Below, piece by piece: positions 17,692 through 24,667 of a DNA stretch of 57,278 bases. Location: contig JAFGCR010000025.1 of the NCBI GenBank assembly GCA_016932495.1, forward strand, positions 1-57,278. The letters run 5' to 3'. The notes beneath the pieces are model-generated. The model had not been told where the DNA came from. It did not search any database and was given only the letters and a program-made list of their open reading frames with translations. The position numbers and the translations under genes were made by a program. Numbering within the stretch: position 1 is the stretch's first letter; the number at the start of each line of letters is the position of its first letter. Origin of the DNA: Candidatus Peregrinibacteria bacterium. GTDB taxonomy: Bacteria > Patescibacteriota > Gracilibacteria > UM-FILTER-43-11.

Positions 17692-19140
17692 ATGAAAAAG
17701 ATTACCGCCATCATCGCCGCTGTTATCCTGGCGTTTGTTATCGCCCTGGGCGACCAGATCATCAAACTGAACGCTTTTGATTCCATCCGCTCCTTTCTGG
17801 GACTGGAGGAAGAAACCATCACCATTCCCCATAAACCGAAACTTCCTACCATCGTTGAAAAAAAACCGGAAGAGCTGAACCTGTCTTATGAAGAACGGAT
17901 GGATAAGGGGGACGATTATTATGACCGGGGATTTTTAACGCTCGCCTCAAATGAATACGTTAAGGCGGCCAATCTGGAGCCTGACCGCGTTAAGCCTTAT
18001 CTTCAGCTTATCAAGGTCAATTTTGACCTGACGGATTATGATAAGGCCCGCAATAACGCTGAGGAGGTACTGAAACTTGAGCCCGGCAATTACGAAGCCC
18101 GCTACTTTCTGGTGCTGACGGCTATCAAACAGAGTGATTTTAACGAGGCTGAACAGCGCATCGATCAGTTACTCGGCGAAACCATCACCGACGCCCGGCT
18201 GCTGTATTATCAGGCCCTTATCAAAATCGCCTTCAGCCAGCATGACGAGGCAAAAACCCTTTTAAATGAAGCAAAGGCTAACCTGGCAGCCGGTGATGAA
18301 CTCATCGCTAAAATCGACAGGATCCTCGCGGGTTATAATGAGTTTGAATTTGCCAAGGCGGCTGAAGAACTGTATCTATCCGAGCTTTTGACCCGCGCCT
18401 TTAACCAGATCGGTGAATATGAGCTGGCCGTTTATAAATCCAAAGAGATCCTTAAAACCCGGCCGGAACTGCGGGATGCCTGGATATTACTGGGGTTTGC
18501 TTACCTGAATCTTGAGAAATACCTTTTTGCGCTGACCTCTTTTGAACACGCGTATGAGATCGACCCGGAATGGCCGGCGACCCAATACTTCCTCGGCATC
18601 ACCTACGCCGAGATCCCCCGCAACGAAGACGCGATTGTTTATCTGAATTATGCCCTGAACAATGGGTTTGAACCCGCCATCGTCGTGAAACAGAAACTGG
18701 CCGACCTGTATCTGGATGTGGGTAATTATGAAGAATCCGTCAAAGCTTATCAGGAGGTGCTGGATTACAACAAACAGGATATCAACGCGTTTGTGCGGCC
18801 TATCTGGATTTACCTGGATTTTCTCAACCAGCCCGATAAAGCCATGAAACTGGGGGAAGCGGCCGTCATCAGTTTTCCGGAAGATGCCATGGCTTATAAC
18901 CTGCTTGGCTGGAGCCAGATCGGCACCGGCAATCTAATTGAAGCGGAAAAGAATCTGAAAAAAGCTGTCGGCATGGACGCGGACCTGACGGCGGCGTATT
19001 ACAATCTGGCCAAACTGTACGAATCCCAGGATGAGGTGGAACCGGCCCTTGAGAATTATCAAAAGGCGTATGAGCTCGACCAGAACGGTTCTATTGGCAA
19101 TCTGGCGGCTAAGCGCTATAATGCTCTCCTGCTTAAATAA
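17692..19140 (+). CDS. Membrane-anchored TPR-repeat protein
   Basis: The 482 residues begin with one TM anchor (TAIIAAVILAFVIALG). After a proline-rich stretch comes an array of TPR motifs, for example DYDKARNNAEEVLKLEPGNYEARYFL, KYLFALTSFEHAYEIDPEWPATQYFLG and NYEESVKAYQEVLDYNK. TPR proteins act as scaffolds; the partner is unknown. The domain is probably extracytoplasmic, though orientation is inferred only from the basic N-terminus. A two-TM protein follows after 97 nt. Confidence 0.88.
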   Translation: MKKITAIIAAVILAFVIALGDQIIKLNAFDSIRSFLGLEEETITIPHKPKLPTIVEKKPEELNLSYEERMDKGDDYYDRGFLTLASNEYVKAANLEPDRVKPYLQLIKVNFDLTDYDKARNNAEEVLKLEPGNYEARYFLVLTAIKQSDFNEAEQRIDQLLGETITDARLLYYQALIKIAFSQHDEAKTLLNEAKANLAAGDELIAKIDRILAGYNEFEFAKAAEELYLSELLTRAFNQIGEYELAVYKSKEILKTRPELRDAWILLGFAYLNLEKYLFALTSFEHAYEIDPEWPATQYFLGITYAEIPRNEDAIVYLNYALNNGFEPAIVVKQKLADLYLDVGNYEESVKAYQEVLDYNKQDINAFVRPIWIYLDFLNQPDKAMKLGEAAVISFPEDAMAYNLLGWSQIGTGNLIEAEKNLKKAVGMDADLTAAYYNLAKLYESQDEVEPALENYQKAYELDQNGSIGNLAAKRYNALLLK

Positions 19141-19237
19141 TTCAAATAGTGGAGCATTAGTGGGGCAAATTGTGGAGCAATAGTGGCCACGATCGCCCTA
19201 CGCGAAGCGGCTCCACTATAGCCCCGCAATAGAGACG
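19141..19237 (+). repeat. Iterated TAGTGGAGCA element
   Basis: The words TAGTGGAGCA, TAGTGGGGCA and TTGTGGAGCA occur in series. ATAGTGGAGC (19146-19155) pairs perfectly with GCTCCACTAT (19210-19219). The GTGGGGC word also makes up the tandem repeat inside the Ddl fusion gene. Confidence 0.7.
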
Positions 19238-19801
19238 ATGCTGAAAAAATATAAAAAATCACTGGCCTTTCTGTTTCTCCTTGCCGTGATTGGCCAGTTG
19301 ATTTTTTCGCTGGCGGCCTGGCGCTACACGGTTCCTTTTTACGAAAACCGGATCTTTGCCACGGTCGGCATCCAGTTTGAAGGCAGTGACCTCCATAAAC
19401 TGAACGAAGGGGCTCATTACTTCGGCCAGACCATGATCGGGTGGACGAAATTCCCTCATTTTAAAAGTGAACTGATGGAAAATGCACAACTGCCGGAAAG
19501 CCTTGAGATCAACATGCATATTCAGGAGCGCCAGAACATCATTTTTACCCTTACGACCGATACGCCTATCACCTTTGAACAGCTCAAAGCCGCCAAGACT
19601 TTCCTCCAAGATAAGCTGGATGATTACAACGATAAAACCCACACAAAATTCGTCCTGACCAATGTGGATTACAATCAGACAGAAGTGAAACGGTCTTACC
19701 CCTTTGGCGCTTTAACGGTTTTTATCTTATCAGTTGTTTTGGGGATGGCTATTCTTTTTGTCCGCAAAGAGTTTTTCAACCAGGCCTCTATGAAACTCTA
19801 G
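19238..19801 (+). CDS. Two-TM protein with extracytoplasmic domain, unknown
   Basis: The 187 residues have TM segments at about 9-29 and 160-178 (FGALTVFILSVVLGMAILFV) around a soluble domain of about 130 residues. This layout recalls Wzz-type chain-length regulators, but I see no convincing Wzz motif, so the function is left open. The end overlaps a convergent small ORF by 14 nt. It follows the TPR protein and may work with it at the membrane. Confidence 0.8.
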   Translation: MLKKYKKSLAFLFLLAVIGQLIFSLAAWRYTVPFYENRIFATVGIQFEGSDLHKLNEGAHYFGQTMIGWTKFPHFKSELMENAQLPESLEINMHIQERQNIIFTLTTDTPITFEQLKAAKTFLQDKLDDYNDKTHTKFVLTNVDYNQTEVKRSYPFGALTVFILSVVLGMAILFVRKEFFNQASMKL

Positions 19802-20087
19802 TTTCATCAAATGCAATTAAAAGTGCGTCCATATCATTGCGGCATAATTTTAGATTTTTGAATGTCCGCAAAGAGACGACTGGTTGCCTTTTAAGCTGAT
19901 CAGACAGCAATTCAAACATCCGCCTTCTTAAGTCCTCGCAGCCAAGCCAGAAACATTCCTGCACATCATCGGCATTTACTGAAGGCGCCCCCCTGTCCTG
20001 AAAATTCATTAGCTCATTTGCATACCTCAGTATTTGTTCTGAGCTAAAATCACACTTGCCGCCAAAGGTGCATGGCTCTGGATTCAT
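19788..20087 (-). CDS. Small hypothetical protein
   Basis: The 99 residues contain five cysteines (for example CTFGGKC and ECFWLGCED) and no signal peptide. The ATG overlaps the stop of the upstream 67-residue ORF by 4 nt (ATGA), a sign of translational coupling and the best evidence that both are real. I recognise no family. It overlaps the two-TM gene by 14 nt, convergently. Confidence 0.65.
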   Translation of the reverse strand: MNPEPCTFGGKCDFSSEQILRYANELMNFQDRGAPSVNADDVQECFWLGCEDLRRRMFELLSDQLKRQPVVSLRTFKNLKLCRNDMDALLIAFDETRVS

Positions 20088-20287
20088 GGGGTACGATTAA
20101 CAACAAATCTCATTCTGTTCTGACAATCAAGACATCCGTTTATGTGATTACGCATTTCTTCTATAACTTGTGCACCACCTAAATTTTCTGCTATTTGAGC
20201 AAGCATTACATCGGACTTAACAATTGATGCTCGGAATATTTCTCTTAACTGGTCATCGGAATAACGGTTGCATTCGTCGGTTTCCAT
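20084..20287 (-). CDS. Small protein with HxxxCxxC zinc-finger-like motif
   Basis: The 67 residues include NHINGCLDCQNRMR near the C-terminus. H-x3-C-x2-C is the zinc-binding pattern of anti-sigma (ZAS/zf-HC2) domains. No TM follows and no sigma factor is nearby, so an anti-sigma role is only a possibility. It is coupled to the following 99-residue ORF by a 4-nt overlap. It lies 97 nt downstream of dut on the same strand. Confidence 0.65.
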   Translation of the reverse strand: METDECNRYSDDQLREIFRASIVKSDVMLAQIAENLGGAQVIEEMRNHINGCLDCQNRMRFVVNRTP

Positions 20288-20384
20288 AGGTTGGAGGGTT
20301 AATGTTGTTTAAATGAGGTCATCATAATAACCTTTGCTTGGTCTCTTTTCTCAGTCATTATTTATCAAGTTAATGATTAAAATT

Positions 20385-20819
20385 TCAATTTTTATCAGTA
20401 CTGCCGAATCCGCCGCGGCTTTCTTTTGTGATCTCATCCACCTCTTCGAATTCTAAGCGGTCCACGCGCACAAACAGCCCCTGGGCGATTTTGGTGCCTT
20501 TTTTAATGGTGACCGGCTGTTTGGTAAAATTCATCATCTGGATCTTTACCTCGTCTTCCTTTCCGCAATAATCCTGGTCGATGATGCCGATGCCATGGGG
20601 CTTGGTGAGGCCGTGTTTACGGGGGGTGGAACTGCGCGAAGCGACGATTAAAGAATATCCGTTCGGCACTTCCACAATAGCGTTGGCCGGAATCAGCTCA
20701 ATGGCATCCGGTTCGATCACCTTATCTTCCCGCGCGAGCAGGTCAAAACCCACCGATCCACCGGTTTCGTAAATCGGTAGCGGGAGGGATTTGTCGATAC
20801 GTTTGATGCGGACCTTCAT
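20385..20819 (-). CDS. dut: dUTP diphosphatase
   Basis: The enzyme hydrolyses dUTP to dUMP, preventing uracil incorporation. It has 144 residues and the trimeric dUTPase motifs: GSVGFDLLA, ASRSSTPRKHGLT, GIIDQDYCGKEDEVKIQMMN and the C-terminal P-loop-like RGGFGST. The long loop around DYCGKEDE is slightly unusual but the catalytic aspartate region is intact. It lies 89 nt after rplA across an AT-rich hairpin spacer. Confidence 0.95.
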   Translation of the reverse strand: MKVRIKRIDKSLPLPIYETGGSVGFDLLAREDKVIEPDAIELIPANAIVEVPNGYSLIVASRSSTPRKHGLTKPHGIGIIDQDYCGKEDEVKIQMMNFTKQPVTIKKGTKIAQGLFVRVDRLEFEEVDEITKESRGGFGSTDKN

Positions 20820-20908
20820 AAATTTTAAATTTTAAATTACCAATAACAAATTACAATTTTTTTGCTGTACAGCTAAATTAAAATTTGTAATTTAAAATTT
20901 GTCATTGA
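20820..20908 (-). repeat. AT-rich iterated-word element upstream of dut
   Basis: ACAAATT/AAATTTGT and TTTAAAATT words surround the palindrome GCTGTACAGC. The element fills the rplA/dut gap and reaches the dut start codon. Confidence 0.6.
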
Positions 20909-21616
20909 TTATTTCAAAAGTGATCCCATCACCTCATTTACATCCAGTTTTATGGAAGGCCCCATCGTGGTGCAGATGGTAATGGAATTGATGTACGTCC
21001 CCTTGATCCCGCTGGGCTTGTTTTCACGAAGCGTCTGGAGTAAAGTCCTGAGATTGTTTTCCAGTTCATCTTGCTTAAAAGAAACTTTTCCGAAAACACT
21101 GTGCACATTTCCTTCTTTGTCGTTACGGAGTTCGATCCGTCCGCGTGAAAGTTCCTCAATCGTTTTTTCTATATTTGTCGTAACGGTTCCGGATTTAGGG
21201 TTGGGCATCAGCCCTTTCTGGCCAAGGTTCTTGGCGACCTTCCCTAGATGCTTCATGACATCCGGCGTCGCCACAACGACATCGTAATCAAATTTGCCGC
21301 TTTCAAATTCAGCGATCAGATCTTCTAAGCCAGCAGCGGCCGCGCCGGCAGCCTTGGCGATGCTGACTTTGCCATCGGGAACCACAGCGGCGATCTTCAG
21401 TTTTTTACCGGTCCCATGCGGCAGGACAACCGTGGTGCGGACAGCCTGGTCTGCCTGCTTAGGATCGATACTCAGGTTAAAATGGATCTCTGCGGTGCTG
21501 TCGAACTTAGTCGCGCCGGTCTCTTTGATCAGCTTAGCCGCTTCGCTGAGCGAAGAAACGACTTTACCTTTTACGAGCCCGGCAGCGTTTTTATACTTTT
21601 TACCGTATTTTTTCAT
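20909..21616 (-). CDS. rplA: 50S ribosomal protein uL1
   Basis: The 235 residues form the L1 stalk protein. Landmarks are FNLSIDPKQADQAVRTTVVLPHGTGK, the signature KNLGQKGLMPNPKSGTVT and the C-terminal SITICTTMGPSIKLD. Some CPR groups lack uL1, so its presence narrows the lineage. The upstream spacer contains an L1-type mRNA leader, suggesting autoregulation. Confidence 0.98.
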   Translation of the reverse strand: MKKYGKKYKNAAGLVKGKVVSSLSEAAKLIKETGATKFDSTAEIHFNLSIDPKQADQAVRTTVVLPHGTGKKLKIAAVVPDGKVSIAKAAGAAAAGLEDLIAEFESGKFDYDVVVATPDVMKHLGKVAKNLGQKGLMPNPKSGTVTTNIEKTIEELSRGRIELRNDKEGNVHSVFGKVSFKQDELENNLRTLLQTLRENKPSGIKGTYINSITICTTMGPSIKLDVNEVMGSLLK

Positions 21617-21631
21617 GATGGTGTAAATTGC

Positions 21632-21686
21632 GTGGTGTTACCCTTCGATAATCTCAGGGTAATTGGCGGCTGTCGAGGCCTCCCAC
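21632..21686 (-). promoter_or_regulatory. Putative uL1 autoregulatory leader
   Basis: On the minus strand GTGGGAGG (21686-21679) and a distal CCAC (21635-21632) can close a stem around a TTACCCT/AGGGTAA hairpin, 15 nt before rplA. A GTGGGAG...CCAC leader between rplK and rplA is the known arrangement of L1-binding mRNA sites. The homology is judged by eye. Confidence 0.55.
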
Positions 21687-21818
21687 TTTAATACATGTGA
21701 CATGTGACAATTGACAATTGACATTATAACCTTAACCGGCTTTCGTTTATCGTATCACGATGCTCGATCGAGCTTCGAGTTACGAAAACCGATTTTGTCA
21801 GTTGTTACATGTTAATTG
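21687..21818 (-). repeat. Iterated TGACAATT/TGACATG words in rplK-rplA spacer
   Basis: ACATGTGACATGTGACAATT words at 21692-21724 are mirrored by TTACATGTTAATTGTT at 21805-21820. Between them is the palindrome GCTCGATCGAGC. Similar words recur in the tRNA-Thr/tRNA-Pro spacer at 54795-54876. Confidence 0.6.
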
Positions 21819-22244
21819 TTATTCTTCTATAGTTACCCCCATGGAACGGGCGGTGCCGGCGATGATCTTCATGGCCTGTTCCACATCGTTCGCGTTCAGA
21901 TCCTCCATCTTTTTTTCCGCAATCTCTCTGAGCTTGGCTTTAGGAAGTACACCCACTTTTTCTTTATGAGGCACGCCGCTCCCCTTCTTCAGACTGATGG
22001 CCTTTTTGATCATTTCAGCGGCAGGGGCCGTTTTCATGATAAAGCTGAAACTGCGGTCGTCGTACACGCTGATGACCACCGGCACGACCGTGTCGCCCAA
22101 TTCTCTGGTCTTTTCATTGAACTGGTTACAGAAATCCTGGATGTTTAATCCGTGCTGGCCCAGCGCCGGACCTACGGGGGGAGCGGGATTGGCCTTCCCG
22201 GCCGGGATCTGTAATTTGATGAATTGAATGATTTTCTTAGCCAC
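21819..22244 (-). CDS. rplK: 50S ribosomal protein uL11
   Basis: The 141 residues bind 23S rRNA at the GTPase centre. The N-terminal domain has [27 protein letters not shown], and the C-terminal domain ends [16 protein letters not shown]. The start codon is GTG without an SD. Usually rplK directly follows nusG, but here an unknown exported protein gene intervenes. Confidence 0.98.
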   Translation of the reverse strand: MAKKIIQFIKLQIPAGKANPAPPVGPALGQHGLNIQDFCNQFNEKTRELGDTVVPVVISVYDDRSFSFIMKTAPAAEMIKKAISLKKGSGVPHKEKVGVLPKAKLREIAEKKMEDLNANDVEQAMKIIAGTARSMGVTIEE

Positions 22245-22263
22245 GTTAGGTTTGGGTTAAAGA

Positions 22264-22881
22264 TTATGAGGCTTGAGATATTAATGACTGGATGATGCGC
22301 TTGACATCGTTGTACACCGCGGTTTCGCTTTTGTCGTACTGGAAGCTGAATAAATTATCATGGATCTGCACCAAAAGGAAGGCGGTGTTTTCGTAATTTT
22401 TATCATTGAAAAAGAAACTGTTTTGCCCGAATTCAGATGTCTCGTTGATGGTTTCAGCCGTCGCGCTGATCTGAGCGATGAACTGCAGTTTGACATTCAG
22501 GTAAGTGAGGCTTCCCTGGTCTGCCGGACCGCGGATCTCATAAATAAACAGGGGGGTTAATGTCTTCTTTTCCGTTTCCTCTCTTTTAACCAGTTCATTC
22601 CGGGTGATCGTGATGTTATTGATATTGCTGAGATCGATTTTTTCAAAGATCTGATGTGTCTGTAGCTGACTTGTTACCTGGTAACCTTCCAGTTCCTGAT
22701 CGATCATAAACTGGGAGACAATAGCCGGCGGCTCAGGCGGTTCAGGGGCGGCTGTGACTTCCGTCACCTGATCTTTCAGGTCCAGCAGCACCCGGCCGTC
22801 CAGATCATTAAGGTAATAATCAGCCGCGGCAAAGGCAGAGAGGGCAATGACGATTATAATGAACAGGGGGAATTTTTTCAT
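22264..22881 (-). CDS. Exported or anchored protein inserted between nusG and rplK
   Basis: The 205 residues begin with a signal/anchor (FPLFIIIVIALSAFAAADYYL), then a short proline-rich linker (APEPPEPPA) and a soluble domain of about 145 residues. I recognise no domain. It is only 19 nt upstream of rplK and downstream of nusG, so it is embedded in a normally invariant translation/transcription operon. It is preceded by the palindromic repeat shared with the secA leader. A possible functional tie to export (secE upstream, secA sharing the repeat) is speculation. Confidence 0.8.
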   Translation of the reverse strand: MKKFPLFIIIVIALSAFAAADYYLNDLDGRVLLDLKDQVTEVTAAPEPPEPPAIVSQFMIDQELEGYQVTSQLQTHQIFEKIDLSNINNITITRNELVKREETEKKTLTPLFIYEIRGPADQGSLTYLNVKLQFIAQISATAETINETSEFGQNSFFFNDKNYENTAFLLVQIHDNLFSFQYDKSETAVYNDVKRIIQSLISQAS

Positions 22882-22975
22882 AATTTTCGTATAAACATCG
22901 TATTGACTTCGGATGGACTTCGCATTGACCGGTCTATTCGACGTCTATTCGATTTCCATTCGAAGTCTATTCGGA
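22882..22975 (-). repeat. Palindromic repeat downstream of nusG, shared with the secA leader
   Basis: Positions 22932-22967 are identical over 36 nt, in reverse complement, to 12913-12948. The second arm (22899-22917) matches 18 of 19 nt of 12951-12969. Relative to transcription the two copies have the same orientation. Confidence 0.85.
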
Positions 22976-23521
22976 TTATTTCTTCTTGACCTGCGTAAAA
23001 TCAAGTTCCACAGGCGTCTCACGGTCGAAGATGGAGACCAGTACTTTCACCTTCCCTTTTTCCGGGTCGATCTTATCGATGATCCCGTCGTAATTGGCAA
23101 AAGGTCCGCTGATGATCCCCACGTGCTCCCCGACTCTGAAGTCGATCTTGAATTTGGGCTGTTCCACGCCGGTACGCTTTTCGATGACCCCATATTCCTC
23201 GGGTGTGACGGGCACCGGGATATTTCCCGACCCCACGAACCCAGTGACATTGGGTGTGTTACGGACCACATACCAGGAATAATCCGTCACGATCATGTCT
23301 ACCAGAACATAACCAGGGAAAATACGCTTTTTTTCCTGAGTCGGTTCGCCGCGTTTGATCACAATCTGCGTTTCTTTAGGAACCTTCACGTCGAAAATAT
23401 ATTCCTGCATATTAAAGGCATCAATGCGCTGACGTAATGCTTTTTCAACCGCGTCTTCGTAGCCAGAATAAGTATGGAGGACATACCAGTTTCGGCCGGT
23501 TCCTTTAGCCTGTTTAGCCAT
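22976..23521 (-). CDS. nusG: Transcription antitermination factor NusG
   Basis: The 181 residues comprise an NGN domain (NWYVLHTYSGYEDAVEKALRQRI, FPGYVLVDM) and a C-terminal KOW domain (FRVGEHVGIISGPFANYDGIID). NusG binds RNA polymerase and couples it to Rho or ribosomes. It follows secE by 11 nt, the classic arrangement. No SD is visible. Confidence 0.98.
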   Translation of the reverse strand: MAKQAKGTGRNWYVLHTYSGYEDAVEKALRQRIDAFNMQEYIFDVKVPKETQIVIKRGEPTQEKKRIFPGYVLVDMIVTDYSWYVVRNTPNVTGFVGSGNIPVPVTPEEYGVIEKRTGVEQPKFKIDFRVGEHVGIISGPFANYDGIIDKIDPEKGKVKVLVSIFDRETPVELDFTQVKKK

Positions 23522-23532
23522 AGACGATTAAA

Positions 23533-23721
23533 TTAGGATAATGATAAAAGGACTTGGTAACCGCTGGCGAGCAGACGATCCACAATCCCCAATACAATCG
23601 CACTGACGATCATAAAAACGAATACGATGGTGGAAATACGGACGGCCTGTTTGCGCGTGGGCCAGGTGACATTGTTGAATTCCTGAATGCTGTCTTTAAA
23701 ATACTGCTTTAAAGTCCTCAT
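23533..23721 (-). CDS. secE: Preprotein translocase subunit SecE
   Basis: The 62-residue single-TM form has the conserved amphipathic segment QEFNNVTWPTRKQA before the TM helix (ISTIVFVFMIVSAIVLGIVD). It clamps SecY in the translocon. It is the first gene of the secE-nusG operon. Confidence 0.95.
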   Translation of the reverse strand: MRTLKQYFKDSIQEFNNVTWPTRKQAVRISTIVFVFMIVSAIVLGIVDRLLASGYQVLLSLS

Positions 23722-23762
23722 GGTAGTAAGAATTAAATATACCGTTAAAAAGCGGCGGAAAA

Positions 23763-23791
23763 ATATTATCAGAACACCTAGTTAATAGCAA
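23763..23791 (-). promoter_or_regulatory. Candidate secE-nusG operon promoter
   Basis: TTGCTA (23791-23786), a 17-nt spacer and TAATAT (23768-23763) lie 42 nt before secE. Confidence 0.5.
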
Positions 23792-23868
23792 GACAAAAAA
23801 ACATTTCTGATCCCGGATTTCTGATTTCTGATTCAAATCTGAGATCCAGGATAAGAAACCTGAAATAT
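23792..23868. repeat. Iterated TTTCTGAT words downstream of LOG-family gene
   Basis: TTTCTGATCCCGGATTTCTGATTTCTGATT-like words are followed by an inverted AATCTGAGATCCAGG segment. This is the same class of element as at 52453-52549. Confidence 0.5.
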
Positions 23869-24462
23869 TTAGTTCTTTTCTCCCCCCTTAGTCACCCTCT
23901 CATCTTCACTTATGGGCTGGGGCTGTTTTTTAATGGCTTCCAGCACTTTTTCGAGCAATTTTCTGGGATCTTTGTCAAATACGATGGTTGCGTTCATTTC
24001 CCGGTGGCAGATCTTCAGAATATCTTCAATATGATCTGAAACGCCGCCGCTTCCCTCCAGCACTCCTATCACCTTCCCTTCATCATAAGCCACAGTAAAT
24101 TCATTCATCGTCCCGATTCCCCCACCCAGAAGGACGATGGCGTCACTGCTTCTGATATTGATGATATCGCGTTCCATCAGCCCTAAACCGGTATAAAGGA
24201 TAATGTCATAATATTCCTTGGGGGATTTATATTTTTTGATGTGTTCTTTCTCGCTGAAAGCGGGTGAAACGCCCATCACGACCCCCCCTGCTTTGTGCGC
24301 GCCGTACGCCGCTTCATCCGGCAGGCCCGGACAGGCTCCGTTGACCAGGATGCAGTCAGCTTTAGCAATAGCGTCCCCTAAAATGATGGCATTTTTAATA
24401 TTTTCCTGATTTTCAATGGTGGGCCCCTGGGCCGATCCCATCACACCGATTCGCAGTTTCAT
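23869..24462 (-). CDS. LOG/TIGR00725-family Rossmann-fold protein
   Basis: The 197 residues have GVMGSAQGP near the start, GACPGLPDEAAYGAHKAGG, and the family motif GGGIGTMNEFTVAYDEGK (about 113-130). These place it in the SLOG superfamily with lysine-decarboxylase-like/TIGR00725 proteins that bind nucleotides. The exact PGGxGTxxE motif of cytokinin-activating LOG enzymes is altered to GGGIGTMNE, so the substrate is uncertain. A long hairpin lies immediately upstream of its ATG. Confidence 0.85.
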   Translation of the reverse strand: MKLRIGVMGSAQGPTIENQENIKNAIILGDAIAKADCILVNGACPGLPDEAAYGAHKAGGVVMGVSPAFSEKEHIKKYKSPKEYYDIILYTGLGLMERDIINIRSSDAIVLLGGGIGTMNEFTVAYDEGKVIGVLEGSGGVSDHIEDILKICHREMNATIVFDKDPRKLLEKVLEAIKKQPQPISEDERVTKGGEKN

Positions 24463-24547
24463 ATTTTTTTATTGAAGATTGAAAATTGAAGATTGAAGAT
24501 TAATTTTCAATGGCGAAGCGTTTCAATTTTTAATCTTCAATGAATTT
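24463..24547 (-). repeat. Iterated GAAGATT hairpin upstream of LOG-family gene
   Basis: Arms 24471-24490 and 24521-24541 can pair over about 20 bp with one mismatch (ATTGAAGATT...AATCTTCAAT). Extra GAAGATT copies sit in the loop. The hairpin lies just before the ATG at 24462. Confidence 0.75.
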
Positions 24548-24667
24548 CTCTATCATATTATACCAAATTTTCCCTCTATTTACAAGGGAGTATGAGAGCG
24601 AAGGGCTCTTTACAAGTTCCTAAGTTTTTAAATTATGCTAAAATACCTCTTGCTAAAAAAATAAAAT

